Shown here in pieces: positions 35,073-43,971 of a DNA stretch of 64,000 nucleotides. Positions within the stretch are counted from its first letter, which is position 1; each line of letters begins with the position of its first letter. This DNA is from Owenweeksia sp965214115 (GTDB taxonomy: Bacteria > Bacteroidota > Bacteroidia > Flavobacteriales > Schleiferiaceae). The notes under the pieces were generated by a model. It was not told the DNA's origin and did no database searches. It saw nothing but the letters and a program-made list of their open reading frames with translations. The stretch spans positions 124,001 to 188,000 of the forward strand of contig CBDCAU010000009.1 of the NCBI GenBank assembly GCA_965214115.1. The letters run 5' to 3'. The position numbers were made by a program, and so were the translations under genes.

Positions 35073-35990
35073 ATGAAATACAAAGGACGCCGCCAATCGA
35101 GAAACGTGGAAGACCGACGCGGCCAGAGCTTTTCGGGCGGCGGCCGCAGCGGCGGCGGAATGGGGATGGGCATCATCAGTTTGATTTTCAGCTTGTTCCG
35201 TGGTGGGAAAAGCAAGTTTGCCATCCTTGCCATCGTGGGCGTGGTGGCATTTTTGTGGATTACGGGGACGAACCCGCTGGAACTTCTGACGGGCGGCGGC
35301 GGCTCACAGCCCGTGCAGAGCGCGCCCCAGCAAACTTCGCAACAGGACGATGAATTGGCGGAATTCGTAAAAGTGGTGCTGGCCGATACGGAAGCCGTTT
35401 GGAACCAAGAATTTGAAAAGCGCGGCGTCAATTACCGCGAACCAACTTTGGTTTTATACACCAGCCGCGTGCAATCGGCCTGTGGGATAAGTGGCGCGGC
35501 CACCGGCCCATTCTACTGCCCCGGCGACGAAAAACTGTATATCGACCTGAGTTTTTATCAAACGATGAAAAACCGCCTCGGGGCGGGCGGCGATTTTGCG
35601 ATGGCCTACGTAGTGGCGCACGAAGTAGGCCACCACGTGCAAAAACTGATCGGCAACACCGACAAAGTGCATTCGATGCGCGGGCGGGTGAGCCAAGCGG
35701 AATACAACGAAGCCTCGGTAAAGCTGGAGTTACAAGCCGATTTCTTCGCCGGATTGTGGGCGCACCACGCGGACAAAATGTTCGATATGCTGGAGCAGGG
35801 CGACATCGAAGAGGCGATGAACGCAGCCCACGCCATCGGCGACGACCGATTGCAAAAGCAGGCCGGCAAAGCGGTGCGGCCGGAAACCTTTACCCACGGC
35901 ACTTCGGCGCAGCGGCAGTATTGGTTTAAAAAGGGGTATGAAACGGGGAAAATTGAAGAAGGGGATACGTTTGCGGAGGGGGCGGTTTGA
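35073..35990 (+). CDS. ypfJ: YpfJ-like neutral zinc metallopeptidase
   Basis: 305 aa from the ATG at 35073; the TTG-started longer frame adds 23 residues and lacks support. An N-terminal Arg/Gly-rich segment (GRRQSRNVEDRRGQ..) precedes one membrane segment (ILAIVGVVAFLWITG), typical of the family. The catalytic HEVGH is in YVVAHEVGHHVQKLIG (residues ~186-200), with FAGLW and a conserved TFTHGTSAQRQYWFKKG near the C-terminus. Family PF04228 of neutral zinc metallopeptidases; the substrate is not known. Membrane-anchored with the domain probably facing the periplasm. Confidence 0.9.
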   Translation: MKYKGRRQSRNVEDRRGQSFSGGGRSGGGMGMGIISLIFSLFRGGKSKFAILAIVGVVAFLWITGTNPLELLTGGGGSQPVQSAPQQTSQQDDELAEFVKVVLADTEAVWNQEFEKRGVNYREPTLVLYTSRVQSACGISGAATGPFYCPGDEKLYIDLSFYQTMKNRLGAGGDFAMAYVVAHEVGHHVQKLIGNTDKVHSMRGRVSQAEYNEASVKLELQADFFAGLWAHHADKMFDMLEQGDIEEAMNAAHAIGDDRLQKQAGKAVRPETFTHGTSAQRQYWFKKGYETGKIEEGDTFAEGAV

Positions 35991-35998
35991 AGGGAAAG

Positions 35999-36145
35999 GT
36001 CCACAGTCGACAGTCCACAGTCAGCAGTCGTTAGTTAACAGCCATCTCACTTACCACTCGTCACTCTCGCCTACCTTTTCATTGTTAATTATTCATCACT
36101 ACCTACTCCTTACCCATCACCCTTCACTCATCACCCTTTACCCCC
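35999..36145. repeat. degenerate heptanucleotide repeat region between ypfJ and the DUF421 gene
   Basis: Begins with seven 7-bp units in register (gtccaca, gtcgaca, gtccaca, gtcagca, gtcgtta, gttaaca, gccatct) and continues to the convergent stop codon as cactcat/acccttc-like heptamers that have drifted. The first units are the reverse complement of the gactgtg array at 30976. Confidence 0.65.
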
Positions 36146-36670
36146 TCACCTCTCCACCCCCTCCATAATCCAGTCTTCCACTTCGCCTTCGCCCACATCC
36201 TCGTGGAGGACGGAAATGTCGCCCGTGCTTTCAAAAATGACCGCTTTCACTTGGTCGCGGTGCGTCACGTTGGCCTCGCGCAGCTTGCCTTTCACGTCGC
36301 TCAGGGTTACTTTGGCTTTTTTGAGATTGTCGTGAAACACTTCTTTTTTTTCCATTAATAGAAGGGGCGAATTGTCGATGATTTTCTCCACCACATCGTA
36401 CCGCCTAAGCCGAGCGGTGATCATCTGAATCAGATACAGCGCGCCCAATCCCACCGCGCCCTGCAAGAGGCTCACCGATTTGGACAGCACCGTGGACGCC
36501 AGCACCGAACCGATGGCCACGGTGATGGCAAAGTCGAAGCTGCTCATCTTGGAGAAGCTGCGCTTGCCCGCCAAACGGGTGTACACAATCAGGAAAAAAT
36601 AGATAACGGCCACCGAAATGAGAATCGGCCAAAGGGCATCTGGCGGGGAGACGAACCACTCTTTTTTCAT
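36146..36670 (-). CDS. DUF421/YetF family membrane protein
   Basis: 174 aa from the ATG at 36670; a longer frame to 36820 runs through the terminator of the flanking gene. Three N-terminal transmembrane segments (WPILISVAVIYFFLIVYTRLAG, FAITVAIGSVLASTVL, LLQGAVGLGALYLIQMI) then a cytoplasmic domain with DNSPLLLMEKKEVFHDNLKKAKVTLSD and VKAVIFESTGDISVL, the pattern of YetF-like DUF421 proteins. Role unknown; YetF family members in Bacillus affect spore and membrane properties only at family level. Confidence 0.88.
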   Translation of the reverse strand: MKKEWFVSPPDALWPILISVAVIYFFLIVYTRLAGKRSFSKMSSFDFAITVAIGSVLASTVLSKSVSLLQGAVGLGALYLIQMITARLRRYDVVEKIIDNSPLLLMEKKEVFHDNLKKAKVTLSDVKGKLREANVTHRDQVKAVIFESTGDISVLHEDVGEGEVEDWIMEGVER

Positions 36671-36773
36671 ACCGAAAGAAGCGGAAAAAAAGAGGGATTG
36701 TTCAGGATAGCCCGCTCCTTTTTGGGTCGTTTGCAGGTTTGACCAAAATGGGTCTTGCCGCTTGCAAATAAAA

Positions 36774-36801
36774 AAATCCCGAGACCTGCGCCTCGGGATT
36801 T
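36774..36801 (-). terminator. terminator of the giant esterase gene
   Basis: AAATCCCGAG and its exact reverse complement pair around 8 nt, 22-50 bp past the stop at 36824. The minus-strand reading gives a following T-rich run. Confidence 0.75.
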
Positions 36802-36823
36802 CATAAAATGTAAAACCCAACCG

Positions 36824-39800
36824 TTAGTGTTTCACAAACTTTTTGCGAACCGTTTCCTTCTCAAATTCTATCTCCAAGATGTAAGCCCCTTTGCTAAATT
36901 TCTTGGTGGGAAAAGTGTGCTGGTTTCCCGTCCACTCCGCCGTGCCCGCTTTTTGCACCGTTCCCATTATGTCGATAATGCGATAGTTCACCTCGCCAAA
37001 ATAGGACGGGCTGATTTCGGCGGTTAAGAATTCCCGCACGGGCTGGGGGAAAAATTCCAAGGTGGCCATCCTTTGGTTTTCCACCACATAGCCGGAAATT
37101 CCACCATCGCTTCCGTCTGGCGGCAGCGTCTTGTAGTTGTAGCCCGCGTATTGGCTTTCGCACGCGTCCTTCATATAGGCCATTTCTTCGGGTTCGATCA
37201 GCCCTTCAAAATATTGCTTTTCCGCATCGGTGATGCACTTCCAATAATCTGCGCGTTGCGTCTGCTCAAAATCGCTCGTCCAAGCAGCGGAATTATTCAA
37301 GACCGACATCGCCTCCACATAATACCCAGCCACCCGGTAAGCCTGCGCTTTGTCCAAGTTCAGCAGAAAATTCAATTCGTCGTAATCGGCTTGCAGCGGG
37401 TTCAACTGGCCGATACGCCCATTGATGATGGTCACCACATCTTGCACCGTGTCGTTTACCACGCCCGGCTCGCCCTCATTGTTTTGCAAATTTCCGGTAT
37501 GGTACACATTGTTCAAGCCCTTTAGCATCAACAGATAACCATTGTTGGCCAACACGGCACTATCCGCATCCACATTGGACAATGGCGAATTCAACACTTG
37601 GAGGCAGCGGTGTAACGCCCAATCGTCTCCCAGCACTTCATCGGAATAGCTGACGCTGTCAGTAATATCCAGCAGAGCTTGTTTGAAACTATACTCCTCC
37701 GGATAGTCGATGCCAATCAAGATGCCGCCGTTACCGCTCACCTTTTGGATAGCATAGCGATAAGGATTGTCATATACCACACCATTCCCCCCGCAGGGTG
37801 AGGTGGTGGAGGTCAAGTTATGTGGGATATGTAATTGCAACATCGTGGCGTTGCTGCCGTAGGTAATGTTTACGGGCATCGTGTACGCTTGGTTTTGATA
37901 CACCAATGGCATTTGGTTGTAGTCCGCATCTATCAGGTTGGCCGACACGTAATTTGAGTTTGGCCGCTGTTGCGATACGTGTCCCTTTATGTAATTCGTG
38001 CCTTGGATGCCAAGTTGGAATTCGTTTTGTCCCTCGTTGAGGTACACGCCAGTTCGGGAACCGTCACCGGAAAGTTGAATCCCGATTTTGTTGTTCAAGA
38101 ACCGGTTGCCCGCCTCTTCTTCAATATGGAAGTTGGCATTTTTAAACTGGCTTCCAAGGTTGGTGTTGTCCCCAAACAAGTTGCAGCGGCCCGTCACATC
38201 TATCCCCTCCGCCAACATACCATTATAGCAATACTCAACACTAGAATTGGTTATTTCCAGGGTAGATCCTATCTGGCCTTTCACCACCAAGCCCCAGGTA
38301 TGGGTATCGAAATCAGTGGCTCGGATACTGCTGATGCCAGACATACCGGCTCCCGAGATACCTGTGTAGTTATCGTGAAAGTTGCAAAGGTTCATATTCA
38401 CGTTGCCCCCGTCCAGTTGCAGCCCGATGAAGTTGTTCCTGAATTCACAATTTTGCAAGGGCAATGCGCTGCCACCGCCCGCCCAATGCGCCAATAGCGC
38501 TGGACTGCCATATTCAAACACGCAAGTGCCGATGACGTTGTAGCCGCTGTTTTTCCACAGTCGCAGCCCGCCGTGCAATTGGGCGGGGTCATCAGCCGTA
38601 AACTTCATATTAGTAAATAACACTGGGCTATAAACGAACAACAAAGCACCGGGACCCATCGCCACGCGGCCGAACCGCAGTTCCACCTTCTTGAAGGTGT
38701 GGCCGTCTTCCATCCGCAGATAGGTGGGCTTGAGGCACTGGATCAGGTTGTGGTTCTCGTTCATCGGGTTAAACGGCCCATTCAACTTTATTTGGGCGTT
38801 GGTGCCGATGTTGTAGTAATCATCCAAGGGTAGCGCGCCATTGTTCCACGGGATGGGTTGGTCAAAAATCAGCTTGCCGTTGCCAGTAAAGGTGAAGGTA
38901 GCATTGTTGCCCACCGAGAACTTGCCTTGGACGGTGAGGACGGAGCCATAGTTTTTCAGGTCAATCACCCCGTTTTGGTTATAGACAATCTCGCCGCCGT
39001 CCTCCACGATTACCTGCGCATCGTCGAGGTATTTCAACTGGCCGCCGCCGTTGATGACCAGCTTCCCGCCTTTTTTCACGATGATGCGGGAATCCTTGTT
39101 GATTTCGGCGATGCCACCGGAATTGATGCGGAGTTCCGCGCCATCTGCCACATATAGATAAGCTCGGTTGGTAGAACCTGTTTCAGCCAATATCAGTTTG
39201 CCGCCGCTGTTCACGTTTACTATTTCGGTACCGCCGCAGGCACCACCGATAAATACTTTGGCAAGACCATTTTGTGGCGAGTAATTGGCACTCACGTTGG
39301 GTAAGTCAAACCGCGGTTTGTTAGCGTTCACATAAAGTTTCCCGCCGGAGTTGATGTCCAAGGCCGTAAGGATGCTCGATTCGAGCGGGACATTCCAAGT
39401 CTTATTGGCCAAAGTACTCCCTTGTGAATTGTAGAGTACGTTTCTCCCAAGGTCTATCTGACTGTAAAGCCAGTTCAGGTTTTTCAATGTACCCTCTGCG
39501 TGGTCTTTGTCAGAACTCTCCGCCACATAGGCATCAAAATGTGTCAGACCATTTTGACTTGGATTATTTTCATTGATTTGTTGAACATTATAATTCAAGT
39601 TATTCGTACTTAAATTCAGCGCGGAAACGGTAGGAATAAATGTAGATTTGTCCTGATGAACGGTGACCGTAAATGTCAGCCCAAAAGGAGTGCAGGCGCT
39701 GGGAATCCCATCTTCAACGGCCTCGGCCAAATCTTCAATATCGCCCCGTTGGCCGCCAGGAGAGTTGTCAATCATAGGAAGGCCGCTTACAAAAGTTTTT

Positions 39801-41641
39801 CTCCTGTAAACGCCCGGTACATCCAAGTCGGCAATCATATTGTTGTATCGGCCTAATGCCCATAAATTGGTTCGGGTGGCAAAGCCGCAAGGACTGGCCA
39901 CAAATTCCGTAAACTGCTTACCGTTTGAAAAAGTGGCACTTCCATCATTATCCCCGTTAGCCACGGCTATGTTTCGGCAGAGCTTTGGGTAATCCCCCAA
40001 ATTGCTCAATTCTTGTAAAAAACTGGAGCGCAGAGAGTGAGGTTGTGCTTCAGTACCCGATGGATAGTTGCAGTAGATTTCACGCACTTTGTTACCAGTG
40101 GTATAGGTGCTGCAAGATTTAGCCAAATAATGGAAACTTAAAAGCTGTTTAGCTGCTGGGCCATTCAATTTCTTTTGAAATGCTTTAGCTCCCGCCTCGC
40201 CCTTTAGGTCGGCCATATATTTTACAAAATGCTGAACTGCCAAAGGAATATTGCCTCCTTTCCAAGGACTGTCGAAGGAAACATTCAACCTTACGCAGTG
40301 ATCCATATTGTTGGCTTCCATATAAGTGAGGGCGTAACGCGCCACTTGCCCGCCCATACTTACGCCAACCACCACGTTCTGCTCGTTGCCCACTTTATGC
40401 TGATTGATGCGGTTAATCAGTTCCGCCAACAGCAACCCATTGCGCTGCATATAGTCATCGCCATCATAAAAATCCAACATTATTACATCGTAACCATTGG
40501 CGTGGAGCAGGTTTAGAAAATCGGGATATTTCTCAAATGGATAATCCTCATCACAACCCCAAATTGTGGGCCAGCCGGCATCACCGATGTGGAAGGAATT
40601 GGAGAAAGGGCGGCCGTCGTGACCCAGTAGTTGCCCACTTGTTGAATTATAGATGGCACTGGATCCGAAATCTATCCCTTCTACCAAAATGATGGGTTTC
40701 CTGAATTTATTTTGTTCCCCAGGCGCAGGGTTTGCCCGATATCGGACATAAGCCTTGCCCCAGGCTCCATTGGACTCCAATGAACTTTGCAAACTGTATT
40801 TTACAAATTGCGAACCGACAATCGGCAGAATCATAGTTCCACTGCCCCAAGGGCCTGCTACTGGATGAAAATATGTACATCCTTGAGCCGTTTTTTTAGT
40901 CATCTTAGAATACCTCACCGTGCTGTTTTGATAGGTGATTTTAACGGCTATTTCGATATCGTTTCCGCCTTCCCCTGCATAATAAACCTGAAAGGGAATA
41001 TTCCAACTTACTGTCCTGTAACCTTGTCCATCGGCCATATCAATTTGAATTTGAGCGACTCCTTCGCTCTCGTTGTTAAAGTAAAATTCGCTGGGGAAAA
41101 CGAATTGCAAAGTATCGTTGATGGCCAATTTGCCGCTGGTAAACCCCGCCGCAAAAAATCTGGCAATTTCAAATGGACTCTCTGCTGCATTTGGATTGTT
41201 GACAAAATTGCCTTCCGTGTCCAAAAGCAGGAGGTTGTTAGCTATCGCGGTATTTTTTGCTCGGGTATATTGATAATCGTAAATCACGATGGGCAGGGCA
41301 TCAAAACCCAGCGTCAAACTTCTGTACCTATTGGAGAGACTGTCGTACGAAGGCAATAGGGTGGAATCCAAGGCGGCACGGCGCAGATCGATAGCGGGTT
41401 GGAAGGTGGTGCGATTACCACCTCTTACAGTATCCTCATTGCTACCAGTATAAGCTGCAAAGCTGAGGTTAGGTACCGCCCTATCCCACAGTATTCCAGT
41501 GCTGATTTGGCTGCTCGTGTCCAAATATTGGAAGGGCGTGGCATTCAACAGGGAGTCTGCCACCTGATAGTAAAGCGGCTTGTGCTGGCCGGCGAGCGAT
41601 AGGGCCATAAACAGCCCTCCGAAAAGTAGTGTTCTTTTCAT
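36824..41641 (-). CDS. giant T9SS-exported esterase/beta-helix protein (1605 aa)
   Basis: Signal peptide MKRTLLFGGLFMALSLAG. Residues ~320-520 contain an alpha/beta-hydrolase-like core: RKPIILVEGIDFGS, GYDVIMLDFYDGDDYMQRNG and the nucleophile elbow VVVGVSMGGQVARYAL (GxSxG, Ser near residue 427), followed by NVSFDSPWKGG. Residues ~790-1270 are Gly/Asn-rich short-strand repeats (INSGGKLYVNAN, VKKGGKLVINGGGQL, DGGEIVYNQNG) like a right-handed beta-helix. The C-terminus LEFFPQPVREFLTAEISP...YRIIDIMGTVQKAG...GAYILEIEFEKETVRKKFVKH is a T9SS type A sorting domain. A secreted lipase/esterase or polysaccharide-associated adhesin is plausible. It is downstream of three tandem lipoprotein genes, spaced 47 bp. 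Confidence 0.85.
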   Translation of the reverse strand: MKRTLLFGGLFMALSLAGQHKPLYYQVADSLLNATPFQYLDTSSQISTGILWDRAVPNLSFAAYTGSNEDTVRGGNRTTFQPAIDLRRAALDSTLLPSYDSLSNRYRSLTLGFDALPIVIYDYQYTRAKNTAIANNLLLLDTEGNFVNNPNAAESPFEIARFFAAGFTSGKLAINDTLQFVFPSEFYFNNESEGVAQIQIDMADGQGYRTVSWNIPFQVYYAGEGGNDIEIAVKITYQNSTVRYSKMTKKTAQGCTYFHPVAGPWGSGTMILPIVGSQFVKYSLQSSLESNGAWGKAYVRYRANPAPGEQNKFRKPIILVEGIDFGSSAIYNSTSGQLLGHDGRPFSNSFHIGDAGWPTIWGCDEDYPFEKYPDFLNLLHANGYDVIMLDFYDGDDYMQRNGLLLAELINRINQHKVGNEQNVVVGVSMGGQVARYALTYMEANNMDHCVRLNVSFDSPWKGGNIPLAVQHFVKYMADLKGEAGAKAFQKKLNGPAAKQLLSFHYLAKSCSTYTTGNKVREIYCNYPSGTEAQPHSLRSSFLQELSNLGDYPKLCRNIAVANGDNDGSATFSNGKQFTEFVASPCGFATRTNLWALGRYNNMIADLDVPGVYRRKTFVSGLPMIDNSPGGQRGDIEDLAEAVEDGIPSACTPFGLTFTVTVHQDKSTFIPTVSALNLSTNNLNYNVQQINENNPSQNGLTHFDAYVAESSDKDHAEGTLKNLNWLYSQIDLGRNVLYNSQGSTLANKTWNVPLESSILTALDINSGGKLYVNANKPRFDLPNVSANYSPQNGLAKVFIGGACGGTEIVNVNSGGKLILAETGSTNRAYLYVADGAELRINSGGIAEINKDSRIIVKKGGKLVINGGGQLKYLDDAQVIVEDGGEIVYNQNGVIDLKNYGSVLTVQGKFSVGNNATFTFTGNGKLIFDQPIPWNNGALPLDDYYNIGTNAQIKLNGPFNPMNENHNLIQCLKPTYLRMEDGHTFKKVELRFGRVAMGPGALLFVYSPVLFTNMKFTADDPAQLHGGLRLWKNSGYNVIGTCVFEYGSPALLAHWAGGGSALPLQNCEFRNNFIGLQLDGGNVNMNLCNFHDNYTGISGAGMSGISSIRATDFDTHTWGLVVKGQIGSTLEITNSSVEYCYNGMLAEGIDVTGRCNLFGDNTNLGSQFKNANFHIEEEAGNRFLNNKIGIQLSGDGSRTGVYLNEGQNEFQLGIQGTNYIKGHVSQQRPNSNYVSANLIDADYNQMPLVYQNQAYTMPVNITYGSNATMLQLHIPHNLTSTTSPCGGNGVVYDNPYRYAIQKVSGNGGILIGIDYPEEYSFKQALLDITDSVSYSDEVLGDDWALHRCLQVLNSPLSNVDADSAVLANNGYLLMLKGLNNVYHTGNLQNNEGEPGVVNDTVQDVVTIINGRIGQLNPLQADYDELNFLLNLDKAQAYRVAGYYVEAMSVLNNSAAWTSDFEQTQRADYWKCITDAEKQYFEGLIEPEEMAYMKDACESQYAGYNYKTLPPDGSDGGISGYVVENQRMATLEFFPQPVREFLTAEISPSYFGEVNYRIIDIMGTVQKAGTAEWTGNQHTFPTKKFSKGAYILEIEFEKETVRKKFVKH

Positions 41642-41688
41642 TTTTTGTGAATTTTAAATTAAAAATTTTGGGGTGAGGTAGATTGGGT

Positions 41689-42309
41689 TTAGTAGATTAT
41701 TTCGTGATAGGTGGTGTCGTGAGCCAGTGCGTAAACTGTAGATATTCTTGGCTGCCCCTCCGGTTGAGGAAAGTAGTAAATACTGTTGTCTTGATTTCCA
41801 AAGGCTTGAGCGATTACCGTGGCATCATTGGAATTATATATTTGATAACCAAAAGTTTCCGCACCTACCGAATTGACATCTACCCCATCTGCCCCACTTT
41901 GGTTCAAGAACCGCAGTTTTAGCCAAGCGTAAGCCACCAGTTCCACGTCCAGTTTTTGCTCTTTGCGGATAGTTATATTGTCATCCAGTTGCTTGTCCGG
42001 GTTGTTGGTGTAGTACATTGGTGCGTTGGCGGCCACCTTATAATAGTCGCCCTTAGCCTTGAAAGAAAAACTGTAGCGGCCATCGGGGCCGGTTACTGTT
42101 TCGTCGTGCACCGTTTCCACCGTGTTGTAAGTCCGGTAGTCATTCTCGATAAGCTGCACCGTGGCGCCCGCTATGGGCTTGCCGCTGCCTTTTTCGAGGA
42201 TCTGGCCGTGTACTTTGGTTTGGCCTTCGTTCTCTTTCTCTTTTTTGCAGCTGTTGAAACTCAACAAGGAAGTGGCGATGGCAACTGATAAAAAGGTTTT
42301 CATTTTCAT
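41689..42309 (-). CDS. carboxypeptidase-regulatory-like lipoprotein, tandem copy 3
   Basis: 206 aa; lipobox SFNSC (MKMKTFLSVAIATSLLSFNSC). The VHGQILEKGSGKPIAGATVQLIEND segment is a carboxypeptidase regulatory-like (transthyretin-like) fold; the sequence ends AHDTTYHEIIY. It is almost identical in its first ~45 residues to the gene at 42362-43003, diverging later. Probably a cell-envelope lipoprotein co-transcribed with the giant esterase; exact role unknown. Confidence 0.8.
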   Translation of the reverse strand: MKMKTFLSVAIATSLLSFNSCKKEKENEGQTKVHGQILEKGSGKPIAGATVQLIENDYRTYNTVETVHDETVTGPDGRYSFSFKAKGDYYKVAANAPMYYTNNPDKQLDDNITIRKEQKLDVELVAYAWLKLRFLNQSGADGVDVNSVGAETFGYQIYNSNDATVIAQAFGNQDNSIYYFPQPEGQPRISTVYALAHDTTYHEIIY

Positions 42310-42361
42310 TTTAGTGATTTTTAAATTAAAAAAAGGGAGTGTTTCTTAGGTCAGGTCAGGT

Positions 42362-43003
42362 TTAATAGGTGATTTCGTGGTAGGTTGTGTCGTGAGCCGA
42401 GGCATAGACCGTGGATTGGTGGGGTTGGCCTCCCGGTTGAGGAAAATAATTAATATTGTTATCTTGATTTCCGTAAACCAAGCCAATGATGGTTGCGTCA
42501 GGATTATTATAAATCTGATAACCCGAAGTAGCTCCTCCTATTATAGATTCGCCCGCAAAAGGATTGACATCCACCCCGTCTGCATTGGTCTGGTTTATAA
42601 ACCTAACCTTTAGCCAAGCATAAGGCACAAGCTCAACGTTCTGAGTCTGCGTTTTGCCATTATCCACCGTGCGTCCTAAGTTGCCATCGGGATTGTTAGT
42701 ATAATAAAGAGGTGCGTAGGCGGCCACCTTAAAGTCTTCGTCCCTATCCGCCTCGAACTCGAAGGCGTAGCGGCCATCGGCATCGGTGAGAGTTTCCTGC
42801 ACGATGGTCTCCTCTATGTTGTACGTGTAGTAGTCGTTCTCGATGAGCTGCACGGTGGCGCCCGCTATGGGTTTGCCGCTGCCTTTTTCGAGGATCTGGC
42901 CGTGTACTTTGGTTTGGCCTTCATTCTCTTTCTCTTTTTTGCAGCTGTTAAAGCTCAATAGGGAAGTGGCGATGGCAACTGATAGAAAGGTTTTCATTTT
43001 CAT
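42362..43003 (-). CDS. carboxypeptidase-regulatory-like lipoprotein, tandem copy 2
   Basis: 213 aa, the same N-terminus as copy 3 (MKMKTFLSVAIATSLLSFNSC) and the same C-terminal motif AHDTTYHEITY. The middle adds ETIVQETLTDADGRYAFEFEADRDEDFKVAAYAPLYYTNNPDGNL, shared with copy 1. The spacers before copies 1/2 and 2/3 carry the same ~50-bp sequence (…aaaagggagtgtttcttaggtc…), so the duplication is recent and includes the intergenic DNA. Confidence 0.8.
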   Translation of the reverse strand: MKMKTFLSVAIATSLLSFNSCKKEKENEGQTKVHGQILEKGSGKPIAGATVQLIENDYYTYNIEETIVQETLTDADGRYAFEFEADRDEDFKVAAYAPLYYTNNPDGNLGRTVDNGKTQTQNVELVPYAWLKVRFINQTNADGVDVNPFAGESIIGGATSGYQIYNNPDATIIGLVYGNQDNNINYFPQPGGQPHQSTVYASAHDTTYHEITY

Positions 43004-43056
43004 TTTTTGTGAATTTTAAATTAAAAAAAGGGAGTGTTTCTTAGGTCAGCTCAGGT

Positions 43057-43683
43057 TTAATAGGTGATTTCGTAATAGGCCGTGTCGTGAGCCGAGGCAA
43101 AAAAATGAACCTCGGTATGTTGGCCGCCGGGGTACACGAAATAGTCAATTTCGTTTTCTTCGTTGCCCATTGCTTGAGCCACTATGGTGGCTTCTGCCAC
43201 ATTAATCTGATAACCGCTTGTAGCACCAGCGATTCTGAGTTCCCCCTCCAAGGGATTCATATTAATGAAATCTGCTCCGCTCTCGTTTATGAACTTAATT
43301 TTCAACCAAGCATAAGGTACAAGCTCAACGTTCTGAGTCTGCGTTTTCCCATTATCCACCGTGCGGCCCAAGTTACCGTCAGGGTTATTGGTATAGTAGA
43401 GCGGCGCATCGGCGGCCACCTTGAAGTCTTCGTCCCTGTCCGCCTCGAACTCGAAGGCGTAGCGGCCATCGGCGCGGGTGACCGTTTCCTGCACGATGGT
43501 CTCGTCGATGTTGTAGGTGTAGTAGTCGTTCTCGATTAACTGCACGGTGGCGCCCGCTATGGGCTTGCCGCTGCCCTTTTCGAGAATCTGGCCGTGTACC
43601 TTGGTTTCCGCTTCCTTTTCCTTTTCGCAAGAAGATAGGGCGATTAAGCTTCCCAAAGCAATAGCTATCAATAGGTGTCTCAT
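43057..43683 (-). CDS. carboxypeptidase-regulatory-like lipoprotein, tandem copy 1
   Basis: 208 aa; lipobox ALSSC (MRHLLIAIALGSLIALSSC), so its signal peptide differs from copies 2 and 3. The body shares VHGQILEKGSGKPIAGATVQLIEND and ETIVQETVTRADGRYAFEFEADRDEDFKVAADAPLYYTNNPDGNL with copy 2, and ends AHDTAYYEITY. It is the first gene of the minus-strand group and is divergent from the HTH gene at 43972 across a 288-bp region. Confidence 0.8.
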   Translation of the reverse strand: MRHLLIAIALGSLIALSSCEKEKEAETKVHGQILEKGSGKPIAGATVQLIENDYYTYNIDETIVQETVTRADGRYAFEFEADRDEDFKVAADAPLYYTNNPDGNLGRTVDNGKTQTQNVELVPYAWLKIKFINESGADFINMNPLEGELRIAGATSGYQINVAEATIVAQAMGNEENEIDYFVYPGGQHTEVHFFASAHDTAYYEITY

Positions 43684-43971
43684 AATTTTCTTTTTATCTG
43701 TGCCAAATTTCCGTCAGGGATTTCATCCATTTTTCTCGCAAACAGACAATTTTCGGTTTGGCGATTCGCGCGAAAAGCTAAATTTTAAAAGAAGTAGGGC
43801 GCAACTATTTGAGGGACAATTTTTTGCACAAATGCAGATGCCAAAATTTGGAACGTGTCGGGGCAAAATTTTTTGAAAAAAAGGCTTTAAACGGGTCGGT
43901 TTGAGTAGCCTTATCGTTCCAAAATTCAAAATTTTCCATTTATTTTAGCCCCTCACTTTTCCTAAAATCCA

